The notes under the pieces are model-generated. The model was not told the DNA's origin, made no database searches, and saw only the letters and a list, made by a program, of their open reading frames with translations. Positions 43,894-48,569 of a stretch of 48,569 bases of DNA are shown piece after piece. Numbering within the stretch: the stretch's first letter is position 1; each line of letters begins with the position of its first letter. The position numbers were made by a program, and so were the translations under genes. Source of the DNA: Nostoc sp. T09 (GTDB lineage Bacteria > Cyanobacteriota > Cyanobacteriia > Cyanobacteriales > Nostocaceae); assembly GCF_002154695.1 (NCBI RefSeq), contig NZ_MTAV01000147.1, forward strand, positions 1 to 48,569, in the 5' to 3' direction.

Positions 43894-44410
43894 AAATTTT
43901 TTAGTTGTGCATTGTTAAACACAACAAACATACAGGTAATTAAGAGCAAAATGCGTATCAATACTTTTTTTTTAATTTTCTTAGTTTATTGTCTGATGAA
44001 ACAGCAAAGTATTTTCAATAAATGTTTGTCAAGCATTAGCGTACCTTACCGTAGGTATCGCTCTTAATATCACTCTAGTGAGATAATAAATTTAAGCACT
44101 GCAAACCCTTTGCTAGGCTATGCTTGCGCCAAGATAACCCCTGCATTAACGATCAAGTGTGTTAATGTTTACTGACATTCAAATAAAAGCTTTTTTCAGA
44201 GCTATTTGCAGTATTTAAATATCTTTTTATACAAGCAGACATTTTATCTAGTCAGCTTGATACCAAGTTTATTAATGCACTATATGAATGGTAGTGTATT
44301 ACAGCAATCCTCAAATATTCTGTAAAAGTAATAATTATATAGAGTAAAAATTCCTACCGAGAATCTAGATGTGGTGGGCAATGCCCACCCTACTTTTGTT
44401 TGTAATATTT
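43894..44410. other. Intergenic region with a cyanobacterial palindrome
   Basis: About 520 AT-rich bases upstream of the MscS gene and downstream of the DUF5995 gene. The open frame at 43879-44067 is non-conserved-looking and I reject it. The GGTGGGCAATGCCCACC palindrome is at 44373-44389. Confidence 0.5.
44373..44389. repeat. GGTGGGCAATGCCCACC palindrome
   Basis: Identical in its 17 bases to the copy at 39235-39251 and also followed by CTAC. It lies 21 bases past the stop of the minus-strand DUF5995 gene. Confidence 0.8.
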
Positions 44411-45169
44411 TCAATTAACAATACTATTTAGAGCATTGATAATAACAACAATATCATCACTCTCAGATTTTTTTATCAGGTCAAGCGCTTTATCAAAACT
44501 ACGGCTAGGATTAGCGATCGCGCGACTGAGAAATGCCACTTTGCTATCAATTAATTTGATGATAGCTTGTTGTAGATCGGGGGTTTGATAAGCTAGAATT
44601 TTCGCATTATTCCAAGCTTCCTGGCGAGCTTTCCGAATGCTAAAATTGAAGATAATTTCATCTTTTCTGCCGCCAAACTTATCCAATATCTCAATTAGCG
44701 GTGACAGTTGCCCAAGAACTAACTCAACAGGCTCAAGCAAATCACTGAGGATGGCGTTAATTTTAATAAAGTCATCTTGTAGAGTTTGTAGCTTATCACC
44801 AGGGCAAAGTTCGGCACCTACAATACCTAAATCTAAATTAATGTGAGCATTAATTGCTAATAGTAAGTGTTGCACAATTAGTAACTCTGGTTTTTGCACT
44901 GCGTCGAATGTCATCTGCCAGCTTCGGGTTGATTTTATATTTTTTTGGTAATTATCCCAAGCACGCAAGTATCGATTAGCAAATTGCGTAGTGAATTCCT
45001 CCATTCTGGCTGCATCGTCAAAAAAGCCATGTTTAATGCCTATCTTCACTTTTAAAGTTACTTGACGATAGAGTGCAGCAAAAAATCCTCTGCGACTACG
45101 TTCTTCTATAGCTTCGGCAATAATAGCATCTAGATATTGGATAACTTCATCGGTGTTGTTGGCTAACAT
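44411..45169 (-). CDS. DUF5995 family protein
   Basis: A 252-residue, mainly alpha-helical protein. The segment LLAINAHINLDLGIVGAE with the paired His region is the family hallmark of DUF5995, and helices such as FFAALYRQVTLKVKIGI and FTTQFANRYLRAWDNY agree with it. No function is established. It has no signal peptide or membrane segment. Divergent from the orthocaspase gene, with 421 bases between. Confident family placement, function unknown. Confidence 0.75.
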   Translation of the reverse strand: MLANNTDEVIQYLDAIIAEAIEERSRRGFFAALYRQVTLKVKIGIKHGFFDDAARMEEFTTQFANRYLRAWDNYQKNIKSTRSWQMTFDAVQKPELLIVQHLLLAINAHINLDLGIVGAELCPGDKLQTLQDDFIKINAILSDLLEPVELVLGQLSPLIEILDKFGGRKDEIIFNFSIRKARQEAWNNAKILAYQTPDLQQAIIKLIDSKVAFLSRAIANPSRSFDKALDLIKKSESDDIVVIINALNSIVN

Positions 45170-45590
45170 AATATTCTCTTTGTATATAGATAAACTTGAT
45201 TAGGCTGGAATTAGTTAAATGCTAAAGGCGATTGCTTTCCAGATGATTGCGATCAAACCCAAGTTATTAGTACTTTGTAAGAAAGTTAAATCATCCAACC
45301 TGTATATTTATCGGTCGGGGATCAAGGATTTATGCAAGCTTAAACTTAGTAAAATGGAAATACCCAGATTCCCAACTTCATGAATAAATGGGGAATCTTG
45401 TCCGTATTCCGTAATACTTGTGTCTGGAAAGCCCACAAGTTGTAGAGTATGGAAAGGCGATCGCTGGCAATAAACACATCAACCAACACAAGCGCGATCG
45501 CACTTAGCCACAAGATATAGAGTATAAAGAGCGATCTCTAACGACAAGCTGCGAAGCAGCTACGCATTCAACACCACCATCAAACAGGGT
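45170..45590. other. Divergent intergenic region upstream of the orthocaspase
   Basis: About 420 bases with several HIP1 motifs. A small hairpin AGCTGC-GAA-GCAGCT (45547-45561) lies 30 bases before the orthocaspase start and belongs to a short repeat family common in Nostocales. Promoters of both divergent genes must be here; none can be assigned. Confidence 0.5.
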
Positions 45591-46631
45591 ATGACAAACG
45601 CAACTTTCTCCAACGGTTATGCATTACTCATTGGCGTAGGTGCAGATTTAGCTGTCACTGTCAAAGATGCAACCGCTGTAAGAGATGTACTGATTGATCC
45701 AAATCGTGCGGCTTATCCACCAGCACAGGTGACGCTGCTAACCGAAACCGTTGCAACTCGGCAAAATATCCTCGCAGCTTTTGACCAAATCATCAGCCAA
45801 GTCAATCAAAATCCTGATGCAACTGTCATCATTTATTACTCTGGTCACGGTGGACGCATCAAGCGCACCAATGAATACTTCCTTGTCCCCTATGGTTACG
45901 ACCCCAGCCAACGCGCAAATACTGCTTTATCAGGTTTAGAATTTACCCAAAAAATTGCAGCCATTACAGCGCGCAAGCTGGTAGTTTTATTAGATTGCTG
46001 TCATGCTGGCGGCATTCCGGCTTTGAAGGAACCAGGGGAAACGTTTGTGAAATCACCCCTACCGCCGGAATTGTTGAATGTGCTGGAAACGGGAAGCGGT
46101 AGAGTTGTAGTTGCTTCTTCACGAGAAGATGAATATTCTTATACAGGTCAGCCTTATAGCGCTTTTACCGATTGCTTGCTGGAAGCCTTGCAAGGGAAAG
46201 CTGCGGTGAATAAAGATGGCTATGCTCGGATTCTTGATATTTTAGTGTACTTATTTGACCAAGTACCCAAAAGAGCTTCCGGTCCACAACACCCATTTGT
46301 GAATAAGGTGCTGGATTTGGGCGATAATTTTCCCCTAAGTTACTATGCTGGTGGGAGCAAATTTTTACCTGGGGAAGCTGCAAGTCTACAAACTAGCCTA
46401 ATTTCTCTGGGTTTAACGGCTGGACAACGCAGGCGATCGCAGCAGAAATTATATACACTACAAGCTGAATGGAATACCCGTACTGAGAAAGTAAAGCAGA
46501 TGCGGCAAGGTTTAGCAATTGAAGCTGGCACAGCAATTAAGTTTCAATTAGAACAGCAGCTACTTCAGGAAGAGGCAAAATTGGCTCATCTAGGCGATGA
46601 ACTCGATCGCCTTGAGTCGGTATTGCAATGA
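45591..46631 (+). CDS. Orthocaspase / caspase-family protease with C-terminal coiled coil
   Basis: A 346-residue C14 peptidase. The p20-like domain spans about 5-245: GYALLIGVGAD at the start, VIIYYSGHGG with catalytic His86, and VVLLDCCHAGG with catalytic Cys137. Acidic residues (Asp135 and others) would bind the basic P1 residue, as in metacaspases, which cut after Arg/Lys. A linker leads to a charged coiled-coil region at about 280-346 (LYTLQAEWNTRTEKVKQMRQ..LEQQLLQEEAKLAHLGDEL). The tail could be a dimerisation or adaptor region. The gene has a strong terminator. Possible roles are cell death or stress handling; this is an inference from the family. Confidence 0.9.
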   Translation: MTNATFSNGYALLIGVGADLAVTVKDATAVRDVLIDPNRAAYPPAQVTLLTETVATRQNILAAFDQIISQVNQNPDATVIIYYSGHGGRIKRTNEYFLVPYGYDPSQRANTALSGLEFTQKIAAITARKLVVLLDCCHAGGIPALKEPGETFVKSPLPPELLNVLETGSGRVVVASSREDEYSYTGQPYSAFTDCLLEALQGKAAVNKDGYARILDILVYLFDQVPKRASGPQHPFVNKVLDLGDNFPLSYYAGGSKFLPGEAASLQTSLISLGLTAGQRRRSQQKLYTLQAEWNTRTEKVKQMRQGLAIEAGTAIKFQLEQQLLQEEAKLAHLGDELDRLESVLQ

Positions 46632-46732
46632 TCGGCACTGAAATGATTAGATACAGTTAATCAGTGACGATTTATACGATTTCCGGTTTTTAGAATGGTT
46701 ATACTCGTTTCTAGGTTCTACCTGGGAATTAC

Positions 46733-46756
46733 GAAGTGGCTTTGCCACTTCTTTTT
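46733..46756 (+). terminator. Rho-independent terminator of the orthocaspase gene
   Basis: GAAGTGGC and GCCACTTC form an 8-bp stem with a TTT loop, followed by five T residues. It lies about 100 bases after the orthocaspase stop. Confidence 0.9.
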
Positions 46757-46893
46757 ATGTCAATGGTAGCCCAAAAAATAATTAAAAACAAAATACAAGA
46801 ATTTCACCATAAATTTATTTAAATTTCAGCTTTTATCTGCTGTATCTGAAAAACCGTACTCAAGGATAGCAATATTGTTACAGAGAGTTGTTA

Positions 46894-48027
46894 TTAGTCA
46901 TTCAGTGCATCTCGCCATTTATCTCGATTATCTCTGCTTTCTTCATCATGGAGCGATGTCTTCTCTTCGAGACGCTGCGCGAACGACAACTCCTTGGAAG
47001 AACGCGTTTGTTGCCAAGTTCCCCAACATAGGGCTGTTTGTCTTTCAAGATGGTTGATAAACTGCATGATTGGCTGATCTGCTTTGATAGGAGTTTTCAA
47101 ATTAAACTGCATTTTCTCAAACAGCTTTGCATCACCTTTGAGAAAACGTTGACCTAAAAGATTAGCTAGCCATAGCACAATTTGATTGCATAACCAACCA
47201 AGGATTCCGTGATGTTTTTTCATCATCAATAGAGTACTTCCTTCTGTCTTTCCTCCTTCTATGAGGCGGAGGATAAACATAATATGCAAATGGAGAAAAT
47301 CGGGACCCAATGTTACCATGCTAGTGCTGCCGTACCAATAACAAACACTATAAGTAACAGCATTTTTGTAGAACGGACGAATGATCTTGATTAAAAAAGA
47401 ACTTTCTCTACCTCGTGTAGTGTTGCTAAAGGTAATAGCATTTTGATTCAGTTCTTGTTTTTCAAAGATAATTTCTAATGGCAATCTATGAACTGTATTG
47501 AAATGTTGGGTATCTATGGCATTAATAATTACTACATTGGGATGGCAGTTAGTTACAAAATGAGAAACAATAGCGACATGACATTCTTTTTGCTCTAACT
47601 CTGGTACAAAGGGTAGAGGTTGTAATGGAATTTCCCCAGTCCAAACCCAAATCATCCCGTATTTCTCTGCGGTAGGCCAAGCTTTTAACTTTATAGGAAG
47701 CGGTTCATCTAAACAGGGAATATCAACACAAAATCCTTCATGATCAAATTTCCATTGGTGGAAAAAACAGCGTAGTTCATTACCCTCAACTTTACCTTCA
47801 CCAAGATGGGCACCCATATGTGGACAGTAGGCATCAATAGTAACAGCTTTTCTATCTTTACCCCGATAAATTACTAGATCCCTGCCTAATAAAGTGATAG
47901 ACTTAACTTCACCTATCCGCAGATTATCAGATGGTATTGCCCAATACCATCCCTCGATAAAACGCTCTGGATTATTAAAAGTTTTAGGCTTACGGTTTGA
48001 GCTAACATTCTGCAAGTTAAAGTTCAT
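46894..48027 (-). CDS. Rieske-type aromatic ring-hydroxylating oxygenase
   Basis: A 377-residue protein. The N-terminal Rieske [2Fe-2S] domain has Cys68-x-His70 (YCPHMG) and Cys87-x2-His90 (CFFHQW). The catalytic domain has the mononuclear iron ligands as a DTQHFNTVH pattern (Asp172, His175, His180). These enzymes oxidise aromatic, sterol or other substrates with a reductase and ferredoxin, and single-subunit cyanobacterial ones include the PAO/TIC55-like class and others. The last ~40 residues (from about 340) are highly charged, and part of them (QRLEEKT area, 46960-46985) coincides with a repeat-like DNA stretch, so the end may have been extended by a repeat. The substrate is not indicated. 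Confidence 0.88.
   Translation of the reverse strand: MNFNLQNVSSNRKPKTFNNPERFIEGWYWAIPSDNLRIGEVKSITLLGRDLVIYRGKDRKAVTIDAYCPHMGAHLGEGKVEGNELRCFFHQWKFDHEGFCVDIPCLDEPLPIKLKAWPTAEKYGMIWVWTGEIPLQPLPFVPELEQKECHVAIVSHFVTNCHPNVVIINAIDTQHFNTVHRLPLEIIFEKQELNQNAITFSNTTRGRESSFLIKIIRPFYKNAVTYSVCYWYGSTSMVTLGPDFLHLHIMFILRLIEGGKTEGSTLLMMKKHHGILGWLCNQIVLWLANLLGQRFLKGDAKLFEKMQFNLKTPIKADQPIMQFINHLERQTALCWGTWQQTRSSKELSFAQRLEEKTSLHDEESRDNRDKWRDALND
46960..46985. repeat. GAGACGCTGCGCGAACG repeat inside the oxygenase gene end
   Basis: CTTCTCTTCGAGACGCTGCG with its GCGAACG continuation resembles a dispersed Nostocales short repeat. It lies in frame in the 3' coding end of the oxygenase gene. Confidence 0.5.
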
Positions 48028-48569
48028 TTTTAGGGTTTCACGGAAAGTGAAGGCTTCATTATATAGTTCATATTCAGCGGTCCTAAAAATGTAATGGGAG
48101 TTACTTCTAAGATTTCCTTACAAAATGAATTGATAATCTTTATCTGCTTGCTGACTAATTTTTACATTCTGGATACCCTAATTGAAAATTTGGCAATGAT
48201 GAAATCTTTAATGTGAGGCTGTTTGAAAAAACTCTGGATGAACTTAGAGAAAAATCTGTATCAGTTTTTTCCCATAAATTTCGGTAATCCTATTTCAATA
48301 TGATAAGTTTCGTATAAACAAAATATTGAGTAGCAATAATGAATTGCGTACACTAGCACGAATTAAAAGTCTATTTTTTGTGTATCTTAGTGAATCAATA
48401 CTGTAGGCGACTGATATTAGCGAGTCATCGATTATCATCCGAAGGGTGGTTCAAGATTTTTTAACACCAAGGCGCATAGAATCCTTCAAGGCAGCTTCTC
48501 CGAGGATAGATAAGCTGTTCCACATTTAACTTACAATAACAGCGTTACCCTTGTTTTTGACTTTTCGCT
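48028..48569. other. Non-coding end of window
   Basis: About 540 bases upstream of the oxygenase gene. I see no gene, tRNA or clear hairpin. The promoter of the oxygenase gene should be in the first part. Confidence 0.5.

Noticed and set aside
43879-44067. 62-codon open frame overlapping the MscS gene start
   Set aside because: Overlaps the promoter region of a certain gene, with no motif.
46875-47057. Plus-strand open frame over the oxygenase gene end
   Set aside because: It lies antisense in a gene with clear Rieske motifs, and the repeat stretch explains its openness.

Overview
The window is chromosomal DNA from a filamentous, probably heterocyst-forming cyanobacterium (Nostocales: the Nostoc/Calothrix/Tolypothrix group). 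The evidence is the very frequent HIP1 octamer GCGATCGC, heptameric TTTGTCA-type short repeats, the cyanobacterial GGTGGGCAATGCCCACC palindrome, a DevBCA-type exporter, a cyanobacterial group 2 sigma factor, a CHAT/NB-ARC/WD40 STAND protein and an orthocaspase. The exact genus cannot be fixed from the sequence. No rRNA, tRNA or CRISPR array was recognised.

Layout. 1-342 is repeat-rich, with a MITE-like hairpin. 343-8652 is a run of minus-strand genes: small membrane proteins, an AarF/UbiB kinase-like protein, an SGNH hydrolase, a CPBP membrane protease, an FHA-flavoprotein next to an FHA-zinc ribbon protein, and endonuclease V. 8990-9303 is a decayed prohibitin-like gene, followed by mnmH (minus) and a 0.9 kb non-coding stretch. 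11363-13843 (plus) is a DhaM-HPr-Enzyme I fusion. 13982-17852 (plus) encodes a CHAT-NB-ARC-WD40 STAND protein, split by one extra base in an A9 run. It is followed by a 21-bp minisatellite (18083-18439) and an Rpn/DUF4351 nuclease-like gene. 19719-22942 is a devBCA-type export operon, divergent from a TetR regulator with palindromic operator candidates between them. Then come a sigma-70 factor, a HerA-like ATPase and a GST (all minus), and a secreted fasciclin protein (plus).

30167-37423 holds an NTF2-like protein, a remnant of a hybrid histidine kinase, moaE, a beta-barrel-like outer-membrane protein, and a three-gene osmoprotectant (OpuC/ProVWX-like) ABC importer. 37424-42143 is an ABC operon with one CcmA-type ATPase and two paralogous multi-TM permeases. 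The rest holds an EcsC-like protein, an MscS channel, a DUF5995 protein, an orthocaspase with a C-terminal coiled coil, and a Rieske-type oxygenase, ending in non-coding sequence.

How it fits together. Most genes are independent housekeeping or envelope functions. The clear multigene units are devBCA with its TetR gene, the osmoprotectant importer (the first two genes share an ATGA overlap), the twin-permease ABC operon, and the FHA pair. The most distinctive biology is the caspase-fold machinery: the frameshifted CHAT-STAND protein with a nearly homogenised 14-blade WD40 array, a candidate immune or cell-death sensor that might be phase-variable or slippage-dependent, and a separate orthocaspase about 28 kb away. 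Two gene remnants (prohibitin-like and hybrid kinase) and several repeat families show a genome undergoing repeat expansion and gene decay.
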